Part shown: piece after piece, positions 33,190-43,894 of the stretch | How positions within the stretch are numbered: position 1 is the stretch's first letter | Layout of the letters: every line of letters begins with the position of its first letter | NCBI GenBank assembly: GCA_003868215.1 | Contig: QWDQ01000002.1 | Coordinates: 620,001 to 684,000, forward strand | Direction: 5' to 3' | DNA: 64,000 bases | Origin: Pseudophaeomoniella oleicola | Lineage: Eukaryota > Ascomycota > Eurotiomycetes > Phaeomoniellales > Phaeomoniellaceae | Program-made: the position numbers and the translations under genes | The notes under the pieces: generated by a model | Told to the model about the DNA's origin: nothing | What the model saw: only the letters and a program-made list of their open reading frames with translations | The model's database searches: none

Positions 33190-35354
33190 ATGGCAGCAAT
33201 GACGGGTAAAGAATTGGAGGCTGTTACTACTGCCTCGTCTCCGCGTTCGAGTGAGATGGACGACACCGTCGGCTTGAGCGGGGATGAGAGCAGATTGGTG
33301 GCACTCGGTCATAAACCGCTGTTGAAACGGACGCATACATTTTGGAGTTGTGAGTTGTGCTTTCTGAATTGAATAAGGAAGGCTGTACAGTACGGCTGAC
33401 AGTATTTCTTGCCAAAGTGATGGCCTATCAGACTACGATCTTGTGCTCGTGGAGTTGCAACATCGTCATGTATTCTTACGTCTTCACCCTTGGAGGTCCT
33501 GTTTCATTGGTTTGGGGCACGTGAGTCGTCTCTCAGTTGACGAATGAAGGTTGCCACGGCCACTGACGATCTTGAAATCAGCGTGTTGGTCACGATCGGT
33601 CAGCTCCTTGTCATGGCTTCTTTGGCCGAGTACTGCTCCCTATGGCCCACTGCCGGCGGACAGCAATTCTATACTCAGGTCCGTCTGCCCACAACACCCC
33701 GGCTCCCTCAGAGAATGTCGAGAGCTGATACAACCTATAGGTGGTTGCACCGGAGAGCATGCGGCGCTTTTTATCGTATGTCGTCGGATGGTGCGTGCTT
33801 GTCGGAGAGATCTCGACCAGTGCCAGCTGTGCACTTAACAGCGCCGACATCGTCAGTGCCTTTGTCGAGATCACCTACCCGGATATCGTTTGGAAGGTCA
33901 GTCCGAAGTCCTGCAACTGTCCCCTTGAAATCTGACCAACGTCGATGACAGCCCTATATGACTTGGCTCATCTATACCGGCTTTCTTATCCTACCTTTCA
34001 TCTCAAACCTGACTCCGAAATACCTTCCTGCTCTGCAGCTCTTCGGTGCCGCCTTCAATATCGGCAGCGGCTTAATTTGGGCGATCGTCTTCCTCGTCAT
34101 GGCACCGAAGACCAGTGCTGAATTTGTATTCACCAAGTTCCTCAACACTTCTGGTTGGACCTCTTCCGGATGGGTCTTCATTCTCAGCATGTATGTCCCA
34201 ATTTACGGACTGTATGGTACAGATGGTGTCATGCACTGTAAGTCTGCTTTTGATCCATGTTGATGTCGTGACTTTGAGTAGATACTAACAGAATTTCCTA
34301 TAGTGGTTGAAGAAATGAAGGACGCTTCCCGTGATGCTCCAGTACGTTTAATCTTGTACATCCTGCCCAGAGCCTTTGCTAATCTGGAACCTCAGCGTGT
34401 CATGATGTGGTCCATGGTCTGGGCCGGAGTCACTGCATGGCTATCTGCAATCGTCATGTGTTTTACAGCTGGACCGAACTGGGAAACTTACACCGAAGCG
34501 ACATCGGCATATCTCGTAAGAGCTCATTATCGCATTGAAGCAGTGACGAGCTACGAACTGACCCTCATCCACTAGGCATGGTTCATGGGCGTAACCAAGT
34601 CCGTCTACGGAGGCGGCGTGTTCTGTGCCATCATAATGATGGGTCTCAACGTAAGCCGAACCAATCTATCCATATCCTCTCTCCTTTCCCCCCATTAACC
34701 AACTAATATACCCCTATATAGTACCTCATAATCGTCAACATGAACACCGCCGGCTCCCGCCTAATCTGGTCCATGGCCCGCGACGGCGCCTTCCCCTTCA
34801 CTCCCTTCCTCTCCCGCCTCCACCCGCACCTCAACATCCCGCTCAACGCCATGTCCGCTTTCCTGCTTATCAACGCGCTGATCGGCCTCATCGTCCTCGG
34901 CAGCGACCTCGCCTTCTACGCCATCATCTCCGGCGGCGGCGTCGCCCTCCAGGTTTCTTACTGCATCCCGATCCTCTGCGTCGTACTGCGTGGGCGCTCC
35001 ACCATCTTACCCCATGACCGTTCCACCTTCTTCAACCTCGATTACTTTCCCCTCATGGGCTACACAATCAACATCTCCGCCCTCCTCTGGTCCCTCATCG
35101 TCATCCTCTTCTACATCTTCCCCCAGTATCTCCCCGTTTCCGACGGGAATATCGCAAACATGAACTGGGCAATCGCCATACTCGCTGGAATCGCCGTCCT
35201 CGCCGCCGCGTACTGGCTTGTCAAGGGACGGAGGGAATATCTTGTACGCTCGAATACGGTCTTGGATGAAAACGTTGTTGTTGGTGGTGTTGAAGAGGCG
35301 AGAGAGGTTCTTGAAAGAGTGAGGGGTGGGGACGGTGGTGGTGGTGGGTGGTAA
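33190..35354 (+). CDS. Amino-acid/choline-type permease (APC superfamily, Uga4/Hnm1-like)
   Basis: Nine exons: 33190..33349, 33418..33520, 33582..33678, 33741..33896, 33952..34237, 34304..34341, 34396..34515, 34576..34650 and 34722..35354, giving 555 residues. The acidic N-tail leads to TM1 with the typical YSYVFTLGGPVSLVWGTVLV and the family motif SLAEYCSLWPTAGGQQF. About 12 TM segments follow, including WLIYTGFLILPFISNL, FGAAFNIGSGLIWAIVFLVM, VEEMKDASRDAP (conserved cytosolic loop), YLIIVNMNTAGSRLIWSMAR, FLLINALIGLIVLGS, ISALLWSLIVILFYIFPQYL and WAIAILAGIAVLAAAYWLVK. GABA, choline or other amine uptake at the plasma membrane is plausible; the substrate cannot be read from sequence. The eight introns are all phase-consistent. 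The C-tail is acidic and ends in a Gly run (GGDGGGGGW). Confidence 0.9.
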
Positions 35355-35497
35355 AAAAGGAGTGAATGCTGGAATCTTGTATTGTTGTTCTTTTTCATAT
35401 CTCTTATAAATATAGATAGATATATATATAAGAGATATCCAAATCCTCTTTCCTCTTCCTTTCTCGCTCTCTTCTTCTTCTTCTTCTTCTTCTTCTT

Positions 35498-35528
<31 letters not shown>

Positions 35529-36083
35529 AAACTTCCATTCCCACCCATTCCCAATCCCATTCCCAATCCCATTCCCAGTCTAGGTATTTATTAAACATGA
35601 AAAAAAAAAACATGAAAAACTTTCGTTAATTACGAATCGTCTCCCAAGACAAGACAATAAACACAAACATAATAACAGTAAAAACAGTATAAACAGTAGG
35701 TACCCAAGGTTAGGTAGGTATCTTTTGAAGCATATATATATAGGTACCTAACTTAGTGATTACAGGGGGGAGAGTAGATAGTATTAGACCGAGTCTGAAT
35801 TCTTCTTACAAATAGATCAATTCCCCCCCCCCCGCCGCTCGCCAACGAAAAAAAGGGTTACTCCCACGATCATGATTGATTGATATATTGATATTAATAT
35901 AGCCCTGCCCTCCCCTCCCCTCCGTCCCTCCCTCCCCTCCGATTTGGCCCCTCCATATTTTGCTCCCCTGACATGAAGAATAACATATACCCAACCTCGC
36001 TATTTAAAGGCCAAAAGCCATACATACCGGACAAGAGATGATCCCCCAAAACCAAAAGAAAAAAGGAAAAAGAAAGAGACAGA
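35355..36083. other. Convergent intergenic region, simple-repeat rich
   Basis: This lies between the 3' ends of the permease and the secreted repeat protein. Besides the CTT tract it holds CCCATTCCCA-type repeats at about 35537-35580, TAGGTA/GGTACC words at 35697-35750 and a C run near 35822-35833. No gene was seen. Confidence 0.6.
35471..35527. repeat. (CTT)19 microsatellite
   Basis: An uninterrupted CTT run of about 57 bases lies in the permease 3' flank, so it would be a polypyrimidine tract in the permease transcript and polypurine on the other strand. Such a tract can create false poly-Phe or poly-Arg open frames in all three phases. Confidence 0.9.
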
Positions 36084-39000
36084 TCAAGTTGAAGACGGTC
36101 TGAAAATCCGGATGGTCCCTGTACCGGTGAAGCCGGAGGGATGAATGGTTTGCGTGCTCGTGGTGGACATGAGGTATGTGACTGTTGTGGTGATGTATGG
36201 TAACTATTCAAATCGATCGCGTTAGTTTCTCGGTCTTTTTCTCGGGGTGGTGCTTTTTTTTTGTCGGGCGGGAAATATGATAATGTGCTGCTTGCTCAGA
36301 GGGGGGGAAGGAAGGAAGGAAAGGGAGTAACTTACAGGAGTACGGATGACGACGAGACCAGGCGGGTTGGTGCCGGCGGGTACGACTTGCGTGGAGGTTG
36401 TTGTTGCGGGATAGGCATCGTAGCCCTCTGTAGTAGATGAAAAGGGGGCTCGGTTAGTAAATGTCCTTTTGATATAACAGAGGATGAATCTCGGTGCAGA
36501 GAGATACTCTGGCAGCGATGGGATACAGGGCAGTGCAAAGGGTGGCTCGAGCGAGGAACACTTACGTGTGACGGTTTGATACGGATACGGGTCGCTCACG
36601 ACGACTGTGCCGATGCTGTCCGCGTCGGTGGATGCAGCGAATATCGTGGTCATGCTGTCTGTTTGGCCATTGGGTCCGTTGTCCTGGCAGAGGGAGTGAA
36701 TGTTAGTTTGAAAACAGGAGAACAAAACTACAGGCCTGAATCAAACTTACGTAGTAATACGTCGTAGTGATATACGTATCCGGTGTGTAAATATATACAG
36801 CGCCTGGGGGTGCAGTGGATGCCGCGACTGTCGAGTACGAGATTTGATAATTATCATAGGCTGTAGTTCCACCATCGTAGCTGGTTGTGATTGTCTGATA
36901 GACGTATGGAGTTGAAACGACAATGGTGCCCTGCGGTGATGCGGAGTTTGGCGTGATGGTCGCCGTTACATTTGTCGTACCGCCGTTTCCAGCGTCGTAT
37001 GCCGTTGTGATCGAAGTGTAAGGGAAAGGCGTCTCGACGATGACAGTTCCCGTAGGAGAAGCTGGGGGTGTTGGTCTGACCGTCGAATATATCGTGGAAG
37101 TCCCAGCAGTCCCTTCGTCTATTCCAACTGTAGTCGTCAAATACGGGTACGGTGTAGTCAAAATGACGGTTCCTGGAGTACTTCCAGTTGGTAAGATTGA
37201 GGAGGTGCCAATGGAGGTAGCACCTGGTCCTTCATCACTTCCTGTAGTGCTTAAAACATAACTGGCTGGGACGCCATATAAGATCGTTCCCACATAAGAC
37301 GGTGCCGAGGGGTGAACGGTGGAAGTTAGTACTGGTCCTCCGGCCAGCCCCGCATCGTATGTTGTAGAACTCGATAGATACGAGTAGGGTGTTTCGACGA
37401 GAACCGTACCCTGAGCTGTAGCATTGGCGTGATATGTAAGTGTGATAATGTTTACTGCTGTTGGTCCGCCATCATACCCAGTCGTCTCACTGGTATAGGC
37501 TAGAGGAGTGGAGATCACAACATAACCTGTTCCAGAGACGGCAGATGTGGTTCCGGTCATGGTAGCGTTGCCCCCTGGACCTTCATCGACCCCGGTTGTC
37601 AACGTCGAGTATGACTCTGGATATGAGATAACGATGGTCCCATCTACCAATGTGGTCGGGGTGATGGTTGATGTTACCGGAACGGTTTGGAGCGGACCTC
37701 CATCAAATGTCGTGGAAACAGTAACGTAAGGTATCGGCGTGGAAATGACGAGGCTTCCTCCAGCTACTCCATTGGCCAGGAACGTTGGATGGATTATGGT
37801 CGTGATTAGATCCCTACCGGCTGGTCCTTCGTCATAGGAAGTGGTAGATGTGACATAGGCAAAAGGTGTCGCCAGGATCAAAGTTCCCTGTATTGTCCCA
37901 TTGTACGAAATTGTTGAAGACGACACGAGGGTCCCATTGGGGCCTTCATCGTACACCGTATAATCGGTGTGATACGGCAAGGGGGTGGTCAACACGACTG
38001 TCACTTCTGCCGAAGGACCAAGCGTTGATGGTATTATGGTTGATGAATAGTCCTCAGTAGCCACAGGGCCAAGATCAAGACCGGTTCTATGAGGAGAAAT
38101 ATTAGTGAGTACTTTCACATAGAGCAGATAAGCATTGCAGGTAGGTTGACGCTCGAAGCCGCATCTCTACCATTACAGGTAGACGGCATCATCTCTCTGT
38201 GGTAGGGGTAGGAGAAGGTCCTTACGTAATGGTGGTGAATGGAACCGGTGTTTCTATCACAATCGTTCCTGTAGGATCAGTCGAATTGGGCGCTATCGTT
38301 ATTGTCGATACCGTGGATGCTAAGATCCCAGTGTAGGAGATGATATAAGGGTACGGGCTCTCGACAAGCACGAACGGAAGTGTCGTAGCTCCCGCAGGAG
38401 GGACATAGGTAGTGGTGATCACTAAGGTTGCCGATGGCCCACCGTCATAATATTCTGTAGTCGTTGAGAGGGGTATACCGCCGGAGCTTACTGTAGACGG
38501 CCGTGGGTTAGCAAAGAATGCAAAAAGGGGGGGTCTCGTTGTCTATATGCAACGCTAACACCAATGACAACAGAACGAGGCGCAAATGCAATGGGTCAAA
38601 AAAACAAAAACAAAATGACATACAACAGATGGGATTCGCTGGTGGTCACCCACCCAACTACTAACCATCCGACCTGTGGCTTAAGTATGGCTGAGCGGAC
38701 GGGAAGCCCTGTACTCCACAGTCTGTGGTCGTATGTGACTATTCGTGCACTCATTACAAAGATAACACCACAAATCGTCGGATGAACATTCGCGAAAGCC
38801 TTGAAGACACAGATCCAACTCACCGGAAGTGGCCTGAGCTAATACAGACGCAGGGATCCCGCCGGTAGTGTCGTTCAGTGAAACGATATCAGAAGGGAAA
38901 GCCGAGGAGCTCGACGATGTTCGGAGGTAAGGTGCCAAAGTTGCGGAAAATAGGCTGGTGGGCGCGAATTCGGAAGACGTCACAGCGTTATCTAAGAGGG

Positions 39001-40475
39001 GTGCTTCAGTGGCGTTAATATTTGGACAAGCTTCAATGACGTTAGTATATTTGCCATAAGCTAAAGTGCCCTGACGACTTACTCGCCGCATCAACAGGGG
39101 ACAACTGAACAGGGGTACACCCTGAAGGGTAGACTCCATCAAATATGGCAAGTATCATCCCATCGATCTCACAGAATAGAGCCATTCCTCCAGTAAAGTT
39201 GCTATTTGTCCAGGTTAGAAAGCCCGTAGCGAAGCTAAACGTTGTTGAGATGGCCGCAAATGGTGGAGGTTGCGGCATGAAGAATTGTGCGCCGACGCCT
39301 ACGGCAACAGAATAAAGCCCGATAGACGAAAAGAGTTGCCCGCCAGCGATTGTCATCATTAGCGGAGTGCTACATCCCTGAACGAGGCTGCCATTTGGTT
39401 TGATGAAGTCGACAGACGACGGATCGCTTGGCAATGGCCCTGGTGCAACTAGTGTCGGTAGGCTCGAAGGAGCGCTCTCCGGAGCAGGGGTATTGGGCGG
39501 TGGCAGGGCTTGACCCATCGCTGATGAAGAAGCCACAGACCCCATTTGCCTCCTTCCTAGCCTGCGACCAGCTGCTGTTCCTTGCGCCGCCACAAAAAAG
39601 GTAGAACTGAATGTCGAGGTTGATGCTTGGTTGGACGGCGCAGAAGTTGCTATTGCTGGTGTTGTAACGACATTTACTGTTGACGAAGAAGCGGCGATAG
39701 CTGTCCCAGTAGCAACCACAGAAGACAAAGCTGATGTTGATGCCTGCGCTACTACAGGGGTGGTCGAGGTTGACATCGCTGTCGAGATTGGCGTACGGAG
39801 AGAAGCTAACAGAGAGGCTATTAGAGACGGCTCCAATGAGGCGCCAGAAGGGGACAACTGTGCTTGGAGAGAAGCCAATAAAGATGCTGCCGGCAACGGT
39901 CCCGCTGATGCTGCAGAACCTGCTTCATTCAAGGCTGCGATCAGGCTGGAAAGTGCGTTCGAGCCAGGAATTGGAAGGATGGCACCAGAAGGGAACAGCT
40001 GTGCTTGGAGAGAAGCCACTAAAGATTCTGCCGGCAACGGTCCCGCTGATGCTGCAAAACCTGCTTCAATCAACGCTGCGATCAGGCTGGAAAGTGCGTT
40101 CGAGCCAGGAACTGGAAGGATGGCGCCAGAAGGGGACAGCTGTGCTAGGAGAGAAGCTAGCACCCGATTTGCCGCGGGCCTTGGAGGTGTACTGATCGCA
40201 GAAGGATTCACAGTAGCATAAGTGGTCGACAGTCCGGTGAGCAATGTGTTAAAGTTGGTAGGCACATTACCTATCGTAATAGGCGGATGGCCGGGGATGC
40301 TCAGCACTGTAGGGGAGGTGATGTATGCTGAGACGGAGATTGGGAAGAGTAATGCTTGGGGTGAAACAAAGACAGGCGCTGCCATAGAACATTTTATGGC
40401 TGGGAGCTGCCTATCGGCTAATGCGATGCAGGACGTAACCAAAGCAAAGAGAACAAGGCTGGAGTAAGGAAACAT
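36084..40475 (-). CDS. Large secreted repeat protein: DUF7908-like domain plus flocculin-like Thr-rich repeats
   Basis: Minus-strand exons: 40475..39083, 39030..38824, 38490..38226, 38086..36751, 36683..36566, 36427..36336 and 36203..36084, giving about 1176 residues; all phases agree. A signal peptide lies at 1-20 (MFPYSSLVLFALVTSCIALA). Ala/Ser/Leu-rich tandem repeats of 47 residues follow (PSGAILPIPGSNALSSLIAA). Next comes a Ser/Thr/Pro linker, then a DUF7908-like domain at about 355-462 (GFLTWTNSNFTGGMALFCEI, YPSGCTPVQL). The C-terminal 600 residues are about 15 units of 36-42 residues with the pattern GTxxVxTPxPYxTxTTxYDxGPxG plus a Thr-rich strand, resembling flocculin/ALS-type adhesin repeats. 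The end (TGTIRIFRPSST) has no hydrophobic GPI-signal, so covalent anchoring is not supported. A cell-wall or matrix role is inferred. An upstream in-frame ATG 19 codons earlier would spoil the signal peptide. Confidence 0.8.
39840..40165. repeat. 141-bp in-frame tandem repeat (47 residues) within the secreted protein gene
   Basis: The same block recurs at a 141-base interval; for example, corresponding words start at 39881 and 40022. Two full copies and a partial third are nearly identical at DNA level, with only scattered substitutions, which suggests recent duplication or gene conversion. The unit is a multiple of three, so the reading frame is kept. Confidence 0.8.
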
Positions 40476-41700
40476 GCTGAAGACAAGGTTCCTAGCCGAG
40501 CAATACTCAAGACGGATATACGAAAGGGACAAGAGCCTGGCATGACCAGTTCGAAGACGTCCGATCCTTTGTTCGTTATATAATCTCTTGAGAACGAGAG
40601 ACCGTACATCTTGATAAACGTCTCAAGACATCAAACGTTGGTAGGGAAACCAAATGATATCTACCTAATGCATCCCATTAAGAAAGAGTTTCGGTGGGGA
40701 TCCACGAGATCGAGCTGCGGCGATCTGAGAGCACGTTCAGAGCTCCATGGTCTCTCTAACAATGTTGAGGCGTCTTACAGAGCTTGCAGGAGGGAAGGGG
40801 TTATGTTGTGGCAGACCTTGGGTGCCTTCTCTCGTCGCAAAATGCCATAGTCATTGGTCCACAGCGGTGCCAGGGCAACAATGGCAGACATGGGTGATTG
40901 CGCACTGTTAAGAGATGTCAAAAGCTAAATGCAATACTGCATCCGACGTGGATGGGGGTAGCCCGATATGCAGGACGGCTTGCTAGACCAAAGCGAAAGT
41001 TCACACCACGAAGTCTCGGGAAAGACCGCTGGCCCTGAACAACTGTGAGCTTAAAAGCGTAAGTTTCACCGTCACCCTGGTAGCCAACACAACATAGCAA
41101 GACCAGGTTGTGACATGAGTGTCAGTTCAGTAAGCAGTGGAGTGCAGGATGTCATGTCGAGTCCTTTTGGCAGCCAGCGGCAAATTGTATGCCCATGGTG
41201 AGCAGGAGGCTCTCGCCGGCCCACTACCATTATCATCGAATACTATCATTGTTGGCCCTAGATAGTATCGACTCGAATCTGCGCGAGACTTGGTGAGTGA
41301 GGGCATATATGGCGAAATGCGAATATCACAAATCCATTGGCACAGAAGATGCCTCTAGGGATACCCCGAGTTCACGACCCTGAGGAGGAAGGAAGCCCCA
41401 GGACTGAATGGTCCGGGAGGGATTCGAAATGCTGCCGATTAGGGCTCGATACCGAATAGATGATTATGCCAAATAGATGACTTGATATGGCAACTGTTTT
41501 GTTCCATGTACTTTTGAAACGGAAAGGGGCAAATTATGATGGAACAAGCATTCCTGGGGTTCTCCACCTTGCACCCGCAGCCTCTCCGAAACGCTCCCTG
41601 GTGAGTCCTTTGGGCCATGACCATCGACATCCTTGCGTCGCCGGGAAATATATATCCTGCTGGTGTCGCATGCATGAAAGTGCATGTGAAGAGTGTGCCT
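40476..41700. other. Intergenic region upstream of the secreted repeat protein, no gene seen
   Basis: These 1225 bp hold the promoter side of the secreted protein and the 3' flank of the Zn2Cys6 regulator. Open frames are short and have no recognisable family. Confidence 0.5.
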
Positions 41701-43005
41701 TTAGTCTTTGTGAACACCGACTCTCCGTACTGCCCATTGTGCTGCATCTTCCCATATAGGTTTGTAGTCTCTAAGAATGATAGAGATTTCATTGACAAGG
41801 TTCCTTCCCGAATCCTTGGCCCACCAGCATTCCTTTTGCTGGTCAAGCAAGACTCCCCAGTACATAAAGATCAAGAGTGCCATAGGTTCTCGTCGCCGAA
41901 GAGCGTTCGCAAAGTCTTTTGCTACCGTCAGCCAGACCAGAGTTCCTACCTTTCCCCTGATGAAATTGGCCTCCAACGATTCGATCGCATGCTTGTTGAC
42001 AGCATGTTGGTCTTTCCCATTTGCCATGATGCCATCGTTTAGTTCTTTCAGCCGGTTAAGTGCTGTCCTGGCATCCTCATCTTGAAGTTGCCCACTTGGG
42101 GGAACCCAGAGGTCAAACAACGGCTCAAACGGGCCGGGCCTAAGCCAGGAGCTACTATGCTTCGCAATGGAACTGACACCCTGGAGAAGGTCAAAGCATA
42201 CGAACATCGTCTCAAGAAATGATTTTGGAGTACTTTCGGAAGGGATCGCTGGGGATGCGATCACGCAGAGTAACGTGACAATAGAAGATGCGAAGATAGC
42301 TCTGCAGTTCTCTTGGTTTATATCGAGGAGAGCTTCCCTGACGGAAGAAGATGCCAGATTTTGATATTCTAAGGCGGCGCTGACATACTTCGGAGCCATC
42401 TGAGGCATAACGCTGGCTTTGTGGAAAGACGATAGAGCCAGGATAGCGTCCATAAGAAAGTCATAATTGAGTGCTTCTCGCACGACATATACTCTCCATA
42501 ACTCTGGGGCGTTCGTTATATCTCCAAAAGTGCGGTACGTCTCGGTAGCATAGTGGTGCATGAGCTCGAGTTCAAGGGCTCGAGTGAAATCACGGGTTTC
42601 ACTGCCAACATCTTTCAGCGAAGGCGGCGTACCCGATCTGAGACTGACTATCGACTCTTCCACCTTTTCCACCAAGGGAGGAGTGGCGTCCAAGTCACCC
42701 GATGTTGATCCATGGCGTTGGATCGTGTTGTTTTCAGAATATACGCATTGGACGCATCTTCTCATACAATTGGTACACGGCGGTCCAGTCTCGTCGCACT
42801 ACCGAGAGCATCAGCGATATCAGCGTAAGTGTTTCCGCGTACACCTAGCAAGGAGTAAATCAAGTGACGCACGAGAGGGTTCGTGAAATAATACCAGATA
42901 AGCGCTCTAAGCGTAAGAAAAATCGCGAAGACCTACCTTAACACGGCGTTTCTTACAGGTCACACAACCCTTTCGAGACTTTGTATGAGTTCGCCTGGGA
43001 GCCAT
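41701..43005 (-). CDS. Zn(II)2Cys6 transcription factor
   Basis: This is a fungal-specific nuclear regulator. Minus-strand exons are 43005..42937 and 42798..41701, giving 388 residues. The binuclear cluster starts at MAPRRTHTKSRKGCVTCKKR. Its spacing is C-x2-C-x6-C-x6-C-x2-C-x6-C, with the last half (CDETGPPCTNCMRRCVQC) in exon 2. The intron falls right after KKRRVK, the conserved position in this class, which supports the model. The rest matches the fungal_trans_2 (DUF3468-type) helical domain: ALELELMHHYATETYRTF, ALNYDFLMDAILALSSFHKA and a Trp/Leu-rich C-terminus. Targets are unknown. It is head-to-head with the serine hydrolase gene (889 bp) and downstream of no obvious cluster, so local regulation is only a guess. 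Confidence 0.88.
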
Positions 43006-43894
43006 CTTGAGCCTCGGGCAGATGAGGGACACGGCGTATCCCAGCTTTTGCCGTAGAGATCTGAAGGGAGGATTGTCGTCAAGCACACACCAACCACGGT
43101 TTGCCTGAACCTGTGCAGCCTGGATGCATCATGCCTTCCATTTAGCATTTCTTCCTTATTGACGATGCAGATTGCATTAACTTGGCCATTGAGGAAAATA
43201 GAGTACTCTTTGGAAGGATCTATGTTATAGAGACCCGAGTGTGCAAGGAGAGTGATACTGATAATTATCACAAACACAAGTAAACGAAGTTTGCAACAAG
43301 GCTTTCGCCAAACCCAATATCTGGGGGGAGTCTTAGCTTAGGTGCAGGTGAAGCACTGTGCAAGGAGTCAGATAACGGATCTCACTGCTCAAGCCCCTTC
43401 CTTACCTGGGGACCTACCTAATATTGTCGAGTTCCTATGCGATAAGATGTTCTAGGCATGAAATAGCCCATTTAAACCCAGGGCAGGTAAGAATATAATT
43501 ACTATTTATCTTTGGTCAATGCAATCCACCCCGCCTCCCCCCTCTCGCAACCTATCATTTGATAATTATAGGTACCTTAGGAACAATGAATACGTTTACT
43601 TTAGTTATACCTTATACCTTTTGCGATCTCTTACTTAGCCCACCTTAGGGGCACTACTACGGTATACCCTGTAATCATCTTACTACGTAGTAGGTGCCGC
43701 AGTCACGAATATCTCTTATGATATTTTCGGGCCGCTTACTTGAATAAGCGATGACGCAAAGTCGAGTATGTACGGTACTGCATGTAGTAGACCGCATTCT
43801 CTTCTCAGTAATGCCCTTGCGAGCCGACCGATTCAAAGCCTGTCTTGCATACCAATGATGAGATAGTTCTGTTCCGGCTCATCTTTACAAAGCG
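43006..43894. promoter_or_regulatory. AT-rich divergent region between the Zn2Cys6 regulator and the serine hydrolase
   Basis: It holds both upstream regions. From about 43430 to 43760 the sequence is AT-rich and full of GGTACC, TAGGTA and TATACC words, with ACTACGTAGT at 43684-43693. A 105-codon open frame on the minus strand near 42960-43277 has no similarity and overlaps the first exon of the regulator. Confidence 0.5.

Noticed and set aside
35382-35613. Poly-Phe, poly-Lys and poly-Arg reading frames
   Set aside because: They come only from the CTT microsatellite in a non-coding spacer.
39631-40221. 196-codon plus-strand open frame
   Set aside because: It is antisense to the repeat block of the secreted protein; its own repeats mirror those of the coding strand.
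42960-43277. 105-codon minus-strand frame with a hydrophobic start, upstream of the Zn2Cys6 gene
   Set aside because: It overlaps the first exon of the regulator in another phase and shows no known domain.
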